Shown: positions 37,801 to 45,872 of the stretch, piece by piece
Numbering within the stretch: the first letter of the stretch is position 1
Layout of the letters: each line of letters starts with the position of its first letter
Origin: Streptomyces piniterrae
GTDB lineage: Bacteria; Actinomycetota; Actinomycetes; Streptomycetales; Streptomycetaceae
Direction of reading: 5' to 3'
Length of the DNA: 64,000 bases
NCBI RefSeq assembly: GCF_005048155.1
Contig: NZ_SUMB01000008.1
Coordinates: forward strand, 1-64,000
Notes under the pieces: generated by a model
Database searches by the model: none
Seen by the model: only the letters and a program-made list of their open reading frames with translations
What the model was told of the DNA's origin: nothing
Made by a program: the position numbers and the translations under genes

Positions 37801-39586
37801 CACCCGGGACGTTCTCGGGCGCATCACCGAGAAGAATGCCGCAGGTCTCGTCACCACCTACATCCACGACGCAGCCGGAAATCTGCACCAGGCGGCCAAC
37901 CTCGACGCCACCGTCACCTACAACCATGACGTCCTGGGCCGCGTAACCGCAGAGTCAGTCAACGGCTGCACCATGACGTTCGCCTACGACGCCCTCGGCC
38001 GCCGAACCTCCCGCACCACCCCCACCGGCCACACCACCACCTACACATACGACGCCGCCGGTAACCGCACCGCCCTTACCGCCTCCGGCCACACCCTCAC
38101 CTTCGAGCACGACGCCGCAGGCCAAGAACTCTCCCGAACCATCGGCGACACCCTCGCCCTCACTCACACCTGGGACCCGACCGGCCGCCTGACCTCCCAG
38201 TCCCTCACCGCCGCGGGCACCGGCACGGTCCAATCCCCAACAGACGACGCGCCAAGCGCTCCTCTGCATCATCGGGCCTACACCTACCGCCCGGACGGGA
38301 ACCTCACGGCCATCGACGACTCCCTCGCTGGCCGCCGCACCTTTGACCTGGACCCCGCCGGACGCGTGTCCGCCGTCCATGCCACCAACTGGACCGAGAC
38401 CTACGCCTACGACGAAGCCGGCAACCAGACCCACGCCAGCTGGCCCGATACCCACCCCAACTCCTCAGCAATCGGCGCACGGTCCTACGCCGGCACCCGC
38501 ATCACCCGAGCCGGCTCCATCCGCTACGAACACGATGTCCTGGGCCGAGTAACCCTCCGCCAGAAGACCCGCCTCTCCCGCAAACCAGACACGTGGCACT
38601 ACACCTGGAACGTCGAAGACCGCCTAACCTCCGTGATCACACCGGATGGCACCACCTGGCGCTATCTGTACGACCCTTTCGGCCGCCGAATAGCCAAACA
38701 ACAACTCGGCGCCGACAACCAAACAATCACCGAAGAGACACATTTCACCTGGGATGGCTCCACCCTTACCGAACAAACCACCCAGGCCCCAGTCAGCCGA
38801 GAGGCCATCACGCTCACCTGGGACCATCGGGGCCTAAGCCCCCTAGCACAAACAGAGCGCAAAACCGTCTCGATGACCAACGTGTCCCAACAGGTTGTCG
38901 ACCAACGATTCTTCGCCATCGTCACTGACCTGGTCGGCACACCCACGGAACTAGTGTCGGAGAACGGTGCCCTCGCCTGGCGCACCCGTGCCACGCTCTG
39001 GGGCACGACAACTTGGAACAGCGCAGCCACGGCCTACACACCGCTGCGCTTTCCGGGGCAAGTCTTCGACCCTGAGACTGGCCTGCACTATAACTACAAT
39101 CGACACTACGACCCGGAAACAGGCCGATATCTATCAGTTGACCCTCTAGGCCTGGCGCCCGCAGACAATCCTTCTGCCTACGTTGAAAACCCGACCACTT
39201 GGTCCGACCCGCTAGGACTTTCCCCCTGCTCAGAAGTACACCCAAGAAAACTTGACTACCTATTCAACAAAGACATAAAACCAGATTCACACAACTCGCC
39301 GAGAGCCAAACAAAATGCAGAACAATTTCGCAGCATAGGTTTTCACGACACTCCAGCTTCGCGCGCTTACGTTACACAACACCTCAAGGAAGCCACCCAA
39401 AGCGGATTTTTCTCAGAAACTTTCACCAATAAATGGGGGGATTTTGGAAAGATAAATTCCGTAATCTATGGACCACACGGAATACGCGGCCTTCAGAGTA
39501 CTTGGCAAATAATGGATGATGGGAGCTTGAGGCTTTCAACGGTAATACCCTCAGGTGGCGGCGGTCACGCCAGCTACCACGGATAA
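34856..39586 (+). CDS. RHS/YD-repeat polymorphic toxin with type VII-like N-terminus
   Basis: A 1,576-residue modular toxin. Residues 1-300 form a helical WXG-type secretion module (SWLGDGIDAIGDGASKFTDA near the start, NHWSGKAADAFREKF near 118-132). A hydrophobic Gly/Ala segment follows, then a DUF6531-like entry (DPIDMATGRMI, near 415). About 20 YD repeats (TYDAAGNRTA type) span 530-1390. The RHS core ends at RHYDPETGRYLSVDPLGLAP (near 1411-1430). The tip, 1459-1576 (HPRKLDYLFNKDIKPDSHNS onward), is not a family I can name; its layout loosely recalls BECR-fold or DUF6883-like nucleases. GC falls sharply across the tip, as expected for an exchanged module. GTG 34856 is coupled to the upstream gene. 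Confidence 0.92.
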   Translation: MSWLGDGIDAIGDGASKFTDAIERGAGQAVEQGSKLVGDGLEMVGADDAAHAVRTAGADAAGALGAHVDELQLGETEDPKELIHGNVEKIHESASHLKDFSAAFDRVADGMRKIGSQNHWSGKAADAFREKFDLHPKEWMRAADACDDASKALKAYAETVSWAQSKAVDAIEKYRHAQQATKKAVDAHEAAEENYKSKFSGYQALVELGGDAGPEPQRPAEFVDPGADGREAAQDILKNARSQRNEAAERARNGVQKSLSHAPAKPTFTELAGAGLKDFGTGFVVENMHLAGGAVKAAAETVKFARTMNPTDPYNLSHPFQYASNVTTTLAGLTSAATHPKQLAQGMLGNGWGSDPADAAGALIFNVIGGKGVGALGKGAARAGLKGAARAAAKEGGKTTVKDRLRKAWCKTFGNDPIDMATGRMILPQTDITLPGSLPLAFSRTFESSYRTGRWFGPTWMSTVDQRLEIDAEGVILIGEEGDFHLYPHPAVGVPTLPIEGDGHPLERTPDGDYLLTDPTTGTRRYFTTYTEDLAVLDEISDRRGNHHTFDYTEDGTPTAITHSAGYRLLLTTDNGRITALHLAGAAPDGTDQLLMTYGYDEAGNLITTTNSSGLPLRFTYDEHGRITSWTDTNNSSYSYVYDDQDRCTSQGGIEGHLRAHFTWGDPDPTTGLRTNLFHNSQGGVTRYEVNDHHQIVAETDPTGATTRTVRDTKHRIASTTDPLDRTTHFTYDDEGRPTVVTLPDGSTSTTTYNADGHPISITGPDGATWTHTYDATGNRTSSTDPTGATTSYTHDHRGHTASATDALGNTTRFYCNEAGLPLTVTDPLGATTHYRRDAFGRVTSITDPLGETTHMLWTVEGKLAARIDPTGATEEWTYDGEGNQTTHTDAIDQITRFEYGHFDLLTARTDPDGVRHEFSHDTELRLTQVTNPQGLTWNYVYDGAGRLVSETDFDDRVLIYTHDAADQLATRTNALGEVTTYTRDVLGRITEKNAAGLVTTYIHDAAGNLHQAANLDATVTYNHDVLGRVTAESVNGCTMTFAYDALGRRTSRTTPTGHTTTYTYDAAGNRTALTASGHTLTFEHDAAGQELSRTIGDTLALTHTWDPTGRLTSQSLTAAGTGTVQSPTDDAPSAPLHHRAYTYRPDGNLTAIDDSLAGRRTFDLDPAGRVSAVHATNWTETYAYDEAGNQTHASWPDTHPNSSAIGARSYAGTRITRAGSIRYEHDVLGRVTLRQKTRLSRKPDTWHYTWNVEDRLTSVITPDGTTWRYLYDPFGRRIAKQQLGADNQTITEETHFTWDGSTLTEQTTQAPVSREAITLTWDHRGLSPLAQTERKTVSMTNVSQQVVDQRFFAIVTDLVGTPTELVSENGALAWRTRATLWGTTTWNSAATAYTPLRFPGQVFDPETGLHYNYNRHYDPETGRYLSVDPLGLAPADNPSAYVENPTTWSDPLGLSPCSEVHPRKLDYLFNKDIKPDSHNSPRAKQNAEQFRSIGFHDTPASRAYVTQHLKEATQSGFFSETFTNKWGDFGKINSVIYGPHGIRGLQSTWQIMDDGSLRLSTVIPSGGGGHASYHG

Positions 39587-39622
39587 AAGCTCCGAACGAA
39601 CAAGGGATCAGGCAGATAGCAT

Positions 39623-39973
39623 ATGAATCACGAATTCGAAGCAACAGACATCGATAGATTCGTAGAAGAATTCGGCGCCACGGCCACCAGCGATGCCGAC
39701 GAGGATGTATGCGTCGTCGACTTTAATGACGCAACCGGGGAGGATCTCACTTTCTCCTACAGTCCGACCGGTGCGTCAGTACGGGTACAACTCCGCGACG
39801 CTCAAGAAACGGTATTGGACATCTTCCGAGAAGGCGCTACTCGACTGCGCATCGAATCGAACCAAGAGCACTCATCCGTCCTTATTGACTTCAACGATGG
39901 GGTGACTAGCGGAATGCTTACCATCCAGATCTTCCCACGAATCAGAATCACCGACAAGATGCTGTTTCACTAG
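39623..39973 (+). CDS. Probable cognate immunity protein of the RHS toxin tip
   Basis: A 116-residue acidic protein, NHEFEATDIDRFVEEFGATA onward, predicted mainly beta (DVCVVDFNDATG, VRVQLRDAQETVLDIF and MLTIQIFPRIRI). No family recognised. It starts 36 bp after the toxin stop, in the same GC-poor segment as the toxin tip. That is the standard position for an immunity gene. No signal peptide, so it would act in the cytoplasm. Assignment rests on position. Confidence 0.62.
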   Translation: MNHEFEATDIDRFVEEFGATATSDADEDVCVVDFNDATGEDLTFSYSPTGASVRVQLRDAQETVLDIFREGATRLRIESNQEHSSVLIDFNDGVTSGMLTIQIFPRIRITDKMLFH

Positions 39974-40024
39974 GTTGGCAATCACCTCACAATTACTCGA
40001 TCTACACAGTAGCGAAAGGGCCGC

Positions 40025-40183
40025 ATGAGCAATAGGGTCCCTGCGAGGCGGCCTTACGGGGGCCACCGTAACGCCCAGGAAGGTGTGGGGAGGGTGGCCG
40101 GCATGGCCGAGCTAATTCCGCGGACGATCGTAGGCATGGGCGACCACTGGGCCATCTTTGCCGTATGGAGTCCGAAGTGGTGA
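40025..40183 (+). pseudogene. 52-codon ORF between immunity genes, possible remnant
   Basis: An open frame, MSNRVPARRPYGGHRNAQEG onward, ends in MGDHWAIFAVWSPKW and overlaps the barstar start by 19 nt in another frame. The C-terminal half reads like the tail of a globular protein; the first half does not. It may be a decayed immunity gene or chance. Confidence 0.3.
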
Positions 40184-40641
40184 CCACAAAAGAGTCTTGG
40201 ATCCCAATCAAGCCCTGGCTTCACGTAGTTGGCCCAGATGCCCAGATGCCGACCAAATCCCTGCTAGCCCAGCCGGGATTGACATTTACAGCATGGCTAA
40301 TTGGCAGCGAGATGAGAGATACAGACGGCGTATTTCAGCAATTTTGGGACGGTTTCAAGTTGCCCGACTATTTTGGGTGGAACTTCCCTGCACTGAACGA
40401 CTGCCTTCGCGACCTAAGCTGGATTCCAGCGAATCAATATTTCCTTTTCATTGAGGAAGCGCACGCCGTTCTCCACGAACACCCTGAGGAGATGCGTGAA
40501 TTTTTCGACATCCTGTCACGGGTCGGAGCGAAATGGTCATACGTAAAGCATCCCGAAGGTACTGAGGAGGCTAGATTTCAAATCATCCTTGGATGCAGCA
40601 AGGAAAGACTCTCAAACATGACGGAAATCCTGCAGGATTAA
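40165..40641 (+). CDS. Barstar-family RNase inhibitor (immunity protein)
   Basis: A 158-residue barstar homologue. The family core is clear: DGVFQQFWDGFKLPDYFGWN, FPALNDCLRDLSWIP, then YFLFIEEAHAVL. Barstar proteins block barnase-type ribonucleases by covering the active site. The toxin tip in this locus shows no barnase motifs that I can see, so this immunity gene may belong to a replaced or displaced toxin tip. The start is ATG 40165, or GTG 40177/40180 in the same frame. GC is well below the window average. Confidence 0.82.
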   Translation: MESEVVTTKESWIPIKPWLHVVGPDAQMPTKSLLAQPGLTFTAWLIGSEMRDTDGVFQQFWDGFKLPDYFGWNFPALNDCLRDLSWIPANQYFLFIEEAHAVLHEHPEEMREFFDILSRVGAKWSYVKHPEGTEEARFQIILGCSKERLSNMTEILQD

Positions 40642-40700
40642 CACTGTCTGCCAACGCTGGAGAGCGAGTAGCCGGAGTGACACCCATAGGTATTCTCTAG

Positions 40701-40940
40701 CTCGAAAGAGTCCACCTATACTCCCAGAGCGGTGAAATCCTTGCCTGCTCTCCCGCTGTCTGCTCTGCAGACAGCGGATGGCTCCGGGTGCAGGATCCAT
40801 TGATGGTCGGAGAAATCGCTTCTCGCTTGACCGAAGCCAAGGGATCCCCAGAATTCTTGGCTCTATCCTTGGACGGCCGACATCTCTGTGCAATTTTGGT
40901 CGAAGATGACGACTACTGGATCGTGACACACGAGTTCTGA
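40701..40940 (+). pseudogene. Remnant or small ORF downstream of barstar
   Basis: An open frame directly follows a TAG at 40698-40700 and gives sensible protein sequence (SGEILACSPAVC, ADSGWLRVQDPLM, LALSLDGRHLCAILVEDDDY, WIVTHEF). The only good starts are GTG 40788, TTG 40800 or ATG 40803. I read it as the C-terminal part of a gene interrupted by the TAG, or a 45-50-residue product. Family unknown. Confidence 0.35.
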
Positions 40941-41008
40941 GTGGGGCGAAGTCGCCACCCGCAGACTGCGCACGTCCTGTTCTATGAAATCACTGAGTGA
41001 GGGATTGA

Positions 41009-41824
41009 GTGAGCACACCGCAGCAGCCGATGGGGTATCCCCAGCAGGGACCGGTCGGACAGGTGCCGTCTGGACCAGGCCTGTACGGGCAGCAGGCTCC
41101 GTACGCACCGCCGCCGCAAGCGCCTTATGGCGGGCCGTCTCAATCTCCCTACGGATACGGCGGGCCCGGGATGATGCCGCCGCCTCCGCCGAAGAGTAAT
41201 GCCGGGAAGGTATGGGGCATTATCGGGGCGGTTGTTGGGGTGTTGGTGATTGGGAGTGTGGCGTCGGTCGTGCTTTCTTCGGGTGGCAGCGGGGGCGGGA
41301 ACGGTCGTGCTGGCGGGCCCAAGTACAAGATCACGGTGCCGCAGTCGCTTGTCGGTGGGGAGTACAAGCTTGATCAGGACATATCCCAGCAGGCCGGTTC
41401 CCAGATACCGACTGACGGGGTGAATTCTCACGACGTGCATCCGGCGGGCGGTCAGTACACCGGTGGCATGAAGTCATTGGTAATGCTCGGGCTCTACGGC
41501 ACGGTCGATGATCCTGATGAGGGCGTCGACCGCATGGTCGATGGGCTGACCAGTTCGCCGAGCGTCGAAGTCGCCGTGCCTGAGAAGGAGTTCACGCCCA
41601 CTGGTGGTGGCGATCCGCTGACCTGTGGGGTGGAGGTGAAGAATCAGGCGGGGCAGAAGATTCCCCTGGCCTTCTGTGTCTGGGGGACTTCCAGTACGAC
41701 CGTCAGTGTCGTCGAGACCGATGCTGCGGATTTGCGGAAGGATCCGAAGTCGATCGATCTTCAGGATTTTGCCGATAAGGCGAGCAAGATACGGGCCGAG
41801 GTTCAGGTTCCACTCGGCGGCTGA
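41009..41824 (+). CDS. Pro/Gly/Tyr-rich membrane-anchored protein, function unknown
   Basis: A 271-residue protein. A cytoplasmic Pro/Gln/Tyr-rich N-terminus (about 1-63, PYAPPPQAPYGGP type) is followed by one span near 68-92 (VWGIIGAVVGVLVIGSVASV). An extracytoplasmic domain follows (KYKITVPQSLVGGEYKLDQD, with two Cys in LTCGVEV and LAFCVWG likely to form a disulfide). This architecture is common among streptomycete cell-surface proteins of unknown role. GTG 41009 follows GAGGGA. It returns to high GC after the toxin island. Confidence 0.8.
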   Translation: MSTPQQPMGYPQQGPVGQVPSGPGLYGQQAPYAPPPQAPYGGPSQSPYGYGGPGMMPPPPPKSNAGKVWGIIGAVVGVLVIGSVASVVLSSGGSGGGNGRAGGPKYKITVPQSLVGGEYKLDQDISQQAGSQIPTDGVNSHDVHPAGGQYTGGMKSLVMLGLYGTVDDPDEGVDRMVDGLTSSPSVEVAVPEKEFTPTGGGDPLTCGVEVKNQAGQKIPLAFCVWGTSSTTVSVVETDAADLRKDPKSIDLQDFADKASKIRAEVQVPLGG

Positions 41825-41908
41825 TGGTCGAGTTCCCCGACGTTCGGCGTAACAGCCGGTCTCCCTGCTGCGGCGACAGCCTGCCCGCCGCACACGAAGG
41901 TCGTGAAC

Positions 41909-41948
41909 GGGCCCCGGCGCCGCTCCTGCCGAGCGGACGCCGGGGCCC
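41909..41948. terminator. Bidirectional terminator between convergent genes
   Basis: GGGCCCCGGCG plus CCGCTC pairs with GAGCGG plus CGCCGGGGCCC, with a single bulged A and a 5-nt loop: 17 paired bases. It lies 8 nt beyond the end of the secreted-protein gene at 41957 and 84 nt beyond the plus-strand gene. Confidence 0.88.
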
Positions 41949-41956
41949 ATTGCGCG

Positions 41957-42463
41957 TCAGTCGTCGCTGTCCTTGTAGCTGCTGTTGTCGACGGTGATGC
42001 TGCAGTTCATCGACGAGCCGAGCGTGGTGGTCTGGCCCCCCGGGTCCCCCGTGCCGCCGTCCGCGTTGCCACCCACGCCGTTCCCGTAGCCGACCTGGCC
42101 GTTCTTGTCGATGTTCTTGTCGTTTGCCGTGCACGTGGTGCTCTGGTCGCCTCGCCAGACGCTGCTCGGCTTCTTGTGGCCGTGGTGACGACCCTTCGAC
42201 TTCTTCTGGTCCTCTTCTTCGAGGTTCGCCTGCTGCTGGTCGTAGCCACGGTCCGACTGCTGCTGCTGTTCGTAACCGCGGTCCGACTGCTGCTGCTGGC
42301 CGTAGTCACGGTCCGCCTGCTGCTGGCGGTCGTAGTCGCTGGACGACTGGCGGCTGTAGTCGCTGCCATCCGCCTCGGCGTCGGCGTAGGCGGTGCCGGC
42401 GCCGATGAGGCTGACACTGCCGAGGATGGCGACGACGACGGCTGCCTTACGAAGCTTGCGCAT
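41957..42463 (-). CDS. Small secreted Gln-rich repeat protein
   Basis: A 168-residue exported protein. The signal peptide (RKLRKAAVVVAILGSVSLIG, then AGTAYA cleavage) ends near residue 27. A low-complexity region follows with three 10-residue units (DRDYGQQQQS, DRGYEQQQQS, DRGYDQQQAN), then KKSKGRHHGHKK. The C-terminal part is Gly/Asn-rich with two Cys (TTCTAND and MNCSITVD). Such small proteins may attach to the wall or aerial hyphae surface, but no chaplin or rodlin motif is seen. Confidence 0.8.
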   Translation of the reverse strand: MRKLRKAAVVVAILGSVSLIGAGTAYADAEADGSDYSRQSSSDYDRQQQADRDYGQQQQSDRGYEQQQQSDRGYDQQQANLEEEDQKKSKGRHHGHKKPSSVWRGDQSTTCTANDKNIDKNGQVGYGNGVGGNADGGTGDPGGQTTTLGSSMNCSITVDNSSYKDSDD

Positions 42464-42634
42464 TTCATCTCCGGTGTAATGAGCGGAAGCGATCAGTAGT
42501 TGATCGACTTCGTACAGTTACGAGAGGTTAATAGGAACATCCGCGAACGCAGTCAGTGACGCGCCGTGGTGAAACCGCAACAGCGGAGCACCCAGATGGG
42601 CGGATCGGCGGCCAAACTCGTCAGCCTGGGCCTG

Positions 42635-43594
42635 TCAGGAGAGCCCGGCGGCGGTGCGGAGGTGGGTTGCGCGGGCGTGGACCTCGGTCGGAGTGAGGGG
42701 GCCCGTCCGCTGGGGTGGCGTCTCGCCTCGGCACGGGGTGCAGAGGCCGGCGGGCAAGGCTTCGGGGCGGCCCGGGACGCCACAGTTGGTGCATTCGACC
42801 AGCCAGCGCCGGACGGGCGTGGGCTTCCGCTCGGTCTTCGGGGCGTGGCTGGGTTCTGGGGGGAGTTTGCTGGTCAGGCGGGTGCGGATGAAGGCGCCCG
42901 GGCTGGCGACCTCGCTTGGGAGGCCGGCGGTCAGGGAGCGGGTGAGGTGGTCCGCGGTGGCACCTCGGGCGAGCCATTGGGATGCCAGCGGCTCCAAGGC
43001 CGCGCATTCGGCTGCCGAGAGGGTTACGCGGTCGTCGACCTGGCCGAGTGCGGCGAGGGTGGCGTAGGCGCGGGAGTGGGAGTGGGGGCGAGAGTGGGGG
43101 CGGGGCTGACTGGGTGACCTGGGTGGCTTGGGTGGCCTGGCTGGCGGTGGGGTGGGGAGAGTTGGGGGTTCGGTGGGGGGATTTGCCGGCGTCGGCGCCT
43201 GGTTGAGGTAGGTGGACCACCAAGCGTCGGGGCGGGGGGTGCGGGAGAAGAACGTGTGGGTGACGAGTTTGTTGCCGTCGGCCGGGGCGCTGCGTACGCG
43301 GCGTAAGTGGCCGGTGGTGGAGAGGGTGCGCAGGGCGGTGGCGACGGCTTGTTGGCCGTAGTACGGCTGCGCGTCGGCGAGGGTTTTGATGCTCATCGCG
43401 GCGCCTTCGGGGAGCGCGTCGATGACACCGGCGAGGTACGCCTCGCGGGCCGGGAGGTGGGAGAAGAAGACGTCGACGCAGTCCCCGGTGCTGGCCGTGT
43501 CAGTGACCGTGCGTTTCCCGTAGCCCGGTCGGGCCATTGGGTGGGATGGCGATGTGGGGACAGGCAGGGCGGCGATAGGCTGCGCATCAGCCAC
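42635..43594 (-). CDS. Winged-helix/zinc-ribbon DNA-binding protein
   Basis: A 319-residue conserved streptomycete protein of MarR-like type. A winged-helix part near 40-115 (YLAGVIDALPEGAAMSIKTL and VATALRTLSTTGHLRRV) is followed by a Pro/His-rich linker (PRPHSRPHSHSRAY). A replication-like helical part follows (LAARGATADHLTRSL type), then a C-terminal zinc ribbon, CTNCGVPGRPEALPAGLCTPC. Targets unknown. ATG 43594 is taken as start; ATG 43537 (MARPGYGKRT) is possible. Confidence 0.75.
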   Translation of the reverse strand: MADAQPIAALPVPTSPSHPMARPGYGKRTVTDTASTGDCVDVFFSHLPAREAYLAGVIDALPEGAAMSIKTLADAQPYYGQQAVATALRTLSTTGHLRRVRSAPADGNKLVTHTFFSRTPRPDAWWSTYLNQAPTPANPPTEPPTLPTPPPARPPKPPRSPSQPRPHSRPHSHSRAYATLAALGQVDDRVTLSAAECAALEPLASQWLARGATADHLTRSLTAGLPSEVASPGAFIRTRLTSKLPPEPSHAPKTERKPTPVRRWLVECTNCGVPGRPEALPAGLCTPCRGETPPQRTGPLTPTEVHARATHLRTAAGLS

Positions 43595-44065
43595 GAGATC
43601 GCTCCAGGATCTTGGTGGTTAGACCTCGGCACTGGTGTTGGCGCACCGGCCGGGGTCGTTTTAGTTGCTGTGAAGAGTTGCGGCGAACGCTAGAGGATCG
43701 GGACGGCGTGTCGCAAGGCGGTCACGAAAAGTGATCTGCGGTGGTAGGGGCGGTAGTTGAGGCCCGCGTGCGGGGCCGTGCGCGCGGGTTTGGTTGGTGG
43801 GTTACCAATCCCAAAACCAAACAACCCAGACAACCAAACCAACAGAGCTCGGGGCTCGGATCTGGGATCTGGGATCCCGAGGAATGGGACCCGAGACCCG
43901 GGAGACGGGAGTCCCCAGCACCTCCCTTCTCACAACAGGCGAGCCCGCGCCCGCCTGCCTACGCTGATTGGGTGAAGGGTGAATCACCTGGCAGCCCCGG
44001 TCACCCCGGCTGCCCAGGTCACCCTGGTTGTCCCGGTTCCCGGCGATCGGCGGAGGCGGGTCCTG
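43595..44065. other. 471-bp divergent intergenic region upstream of the exporter
   Basis: Non-coding in my reading. It contains an AT-richer stretch (43789-43840) with imperfect symmetry, GTTTGGTTGG...CCAATCCCAAAACCAAAC, that could be a TetR-type operator. A cluster of GGGATCTGGGATCCC and GGGACCCGAGACCCGGGAG repeats follows at 43858-43912. No gene seen. Confidence 0.4.
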
Positions 44066-45646
44066 ATGAGTGATGCCAGCCATGAGGGAGGCCCATCGCC
44101 GCCTCCCACCCCCGAGACACCCAGTTGGGCCACGCAGCCCGCCCCCGATCCACGCCGCTGGTGGGGGCTCGTGGTGATCGCGATCGCCCAGTTGATGGTG
44201 GTGCTGGATGCCACGATCGTGAACATCGCGCTGCCGTCGGCACAGCATGACCTCGGCATGTCGGATGCGAACCGGCAGTGGGTGATCACCGCGTACACCC
44301 TCGCCTTCGGCGGCCTGCTCCTCCTCGGCGGCCGGATCGCGGACCTGATGGGCCGGAAGCGGACGTTCATGATCGGGCTGGTCGGGTTCGCCGTCGCGTC
44401 CGGACTGGGCGGAGCCGCCCAGGGGCCCGGACTGCTCTTCGGGGCACGCGCCCTACAAGGCGCCTTCGCCGCGCTGCTCGCCCCATCCGCACTGTCGCTG
44501 CTCACCACGACCTTCACCATCGGGAAGGAGCGCAGCAAGGCGTTCGGGATCTACGGCGCGATCGCGGGCGGCGGGGCAGCCATCGGGTTGATCGCCGGCG
44601 GCCTGCTGACCGAGTACCTGAACTGGCGCTGGTGCCTGTACGTGAACATCCCCATCGCCGCCCTCGCCTTCGCCGGCGCGGCCGTGTTCCTGCATGACAA
44701 GCCCGAGCGCGCCGCCGCCCACCTGGACGTACGTGGTGTGGCGCTGGGTTGCGCCGGTCTCGTCGCGATCGTCTACGGGTGCAGCGAGGCGCAACCGCGC
44801 GGCTGGAGCGACTCCCGGGTGATCGCGCTGCTGGTGGGCGGTGTGGCGCTGCTCGCCGTCTTCGCCTGGTGGCAGACCCGGGCCCGCCACCCGCTGCTGC
44901 CGCTGCACATCGTTCGCGACCGCAATCGCGGCGGCGCCTTCCTGACCATGGGCCTGGCCTTCATCGCGATGTTCGGCATGTTCCTGTTCATGACCTACTA
45001 CTTCCAGGTCGTCCTCGGATACTCGCCGGTCAAGGCCGGTCTGGCGTTCCTGCCGATGGTCGCGGCGATCGTCATCGGCTCCACGCAGATCTCGGCCCGC
45101 CTGCTGCACCGCATCGCGCCCCGGATGCTGATGGTCCCCGGCGCGCTCCTCGCCGCCGCGGGCCTGTACACGCTGACGTTCGTGACCGCGCGCTCCGCGT
45201 ACGCCGCGCACGTCCTGCCCGCCGAACTCCTCGTCGGCGCCGGCATGGGCCTGATCTTCATGCCGGTGATCGCCACGGCCACGTCCGGCGTCGCACTGCA
45301 CGATGCCGGCGTCACGTCCGCGACCGTCAACACCGCACAGCAGGTAGGAGGTTCCGTCGGAACGGCGCTGCTCAACACCATCGCGACGTCGACGAGCGCC
45401 ACGTATGTCGCGTCCCATCTCGCGGACGCCGCGCGCCAGAATGCGGGCCGTATTACGCCCGCCATGCGGGACGGCATCGTGAAGGACGGCGTGGTGCACG
45501 GCTTCAACGTGGCGATCGGCGTCGGCTCGCTGATCATGCTGCTCGCCGCCGTGGTGGCCGGCCTGATGATCACGACCCGTACGGCCAAGCAGGGGCCGGT
45601 GGCGGAGGAAGCGCCGCCGGCGGTCAGCGACCAGCGGCGAGTATGA
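44066..45646 (+). CDS. MFS multidrug exporter, DHA2 (14-TM, EmrB/QacA) family
   Basis: A 526-residue proton-drug antiporter. TM1 carries the family motif QLMVVLDATIVNIALP, and loop 2-3 has GGRIADLMGRKRTF (motif A). Motif C-like AIAGGGAAIGLIAGGLLTEY and C-terminal VNTAQQVGGSVGTALLN follow. Hydrophobicity supports 14 spans. ATG 44066 has GGAGG 9 nt upstream; an earlier in-frame start at 43979 does not. It overlaps the convergent DUF397 gene by 23 bp at the 3' end. No dedicated repressor is adjacent. Confidence 0.94.
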   Translation: MSDASHEGGPSPPPTPETPSWATQPAPDPRRWWGLVVIAIAQLMVVLDATIVNIALPSAQHDLGMSDANRQWVITAYTLAFGGLLLLGGRIADLMGRKRTFMIGLVGFAVASGLGGAAQGPGLLFGARALQGAFAALLAPSALSLLTTTFTIGKERSKAFGIYGAIAGGGAAIGLIAGGLLTEYLNWRWCLYVNIPIAALAFAGAAVFLHDKPERAAAHLDVRGVALGCAGLVAIVYGCSEAQPRGWSDSRVIALLVGGVALLAVFAWWQTRARHPLLPLHIVRDRNRGGAFLTMGLAFIAMFGMFLFMTYYFQVVLGYSPVKAGLAFLPMVAAIVIGSTQISARLLHRIAPRMLMVPGALLAAAGLYTLTFVTARSAYAAHVLPAELLVGAGMGLIFMPVIATATSGVALHDAGVTSATVNTAQQVGGSVGTALLNTIATSTSATYVASHLADAARQNAGRITPAMRDGIVKDGVVHGFNVAIGVGSLIMLLAAVVAGLMITTRTAKQGPVAEEAPPAVSDQRRV

Positions 45647-45872
45647 GGAAGTCGCGCCAGGCGGGGGCGGGGAAGGTGAGCGCGGGACCGGTCACGTTCT
45701 TGGAGTCCCGGACGTGGATGGCATCGGCGGCCGGGCAGGTGGCCGCCTCGACGCAGGCGCTGCCCTCGGAGTCGCTGTACGTGGCCTTGCGCCAGGAGAG
45801 GGCAACTTCGACGCACTCGCTGCCCTCGGAGTCGCTGTAGCTGGACTTGAACCAGGACAGTTCGCCGCTCAT
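45624..45872 (-). CDS. DUF397 protein with duplicated motif
   Basis: An 82-residue DUF397 protein. The family motif is present twice: LSWFKSSYSDSEGSECVEVA and LSWRKATYSDSEGSACVEAA, followed by the single VRDSKNVTGPALTFPAPAW end. The two copies match at DNA level with an exact 60-bp period, showing recent internal duplication. DUF397 proteins pair with XRE-DUF5753 regulators. Its ATG overlaps the upstream regulator stop (ATGA). Confidence 0.93.
   Translation of the reverse strand: MSGELSWFKSSYSDSEGSECVEVALSWRKATYSDSEGSACVEAATCPAADAIHVRDSKNVTGPALTFPAPAWRDFLILAAGR

Noticed and set aside
35477..37927. Long Gly/Val-rich reverse frames inside the RHS gene
   Set aside because: Antisense of YD repeats; their apparent regularity mirrors the repeat structure of the toxin.
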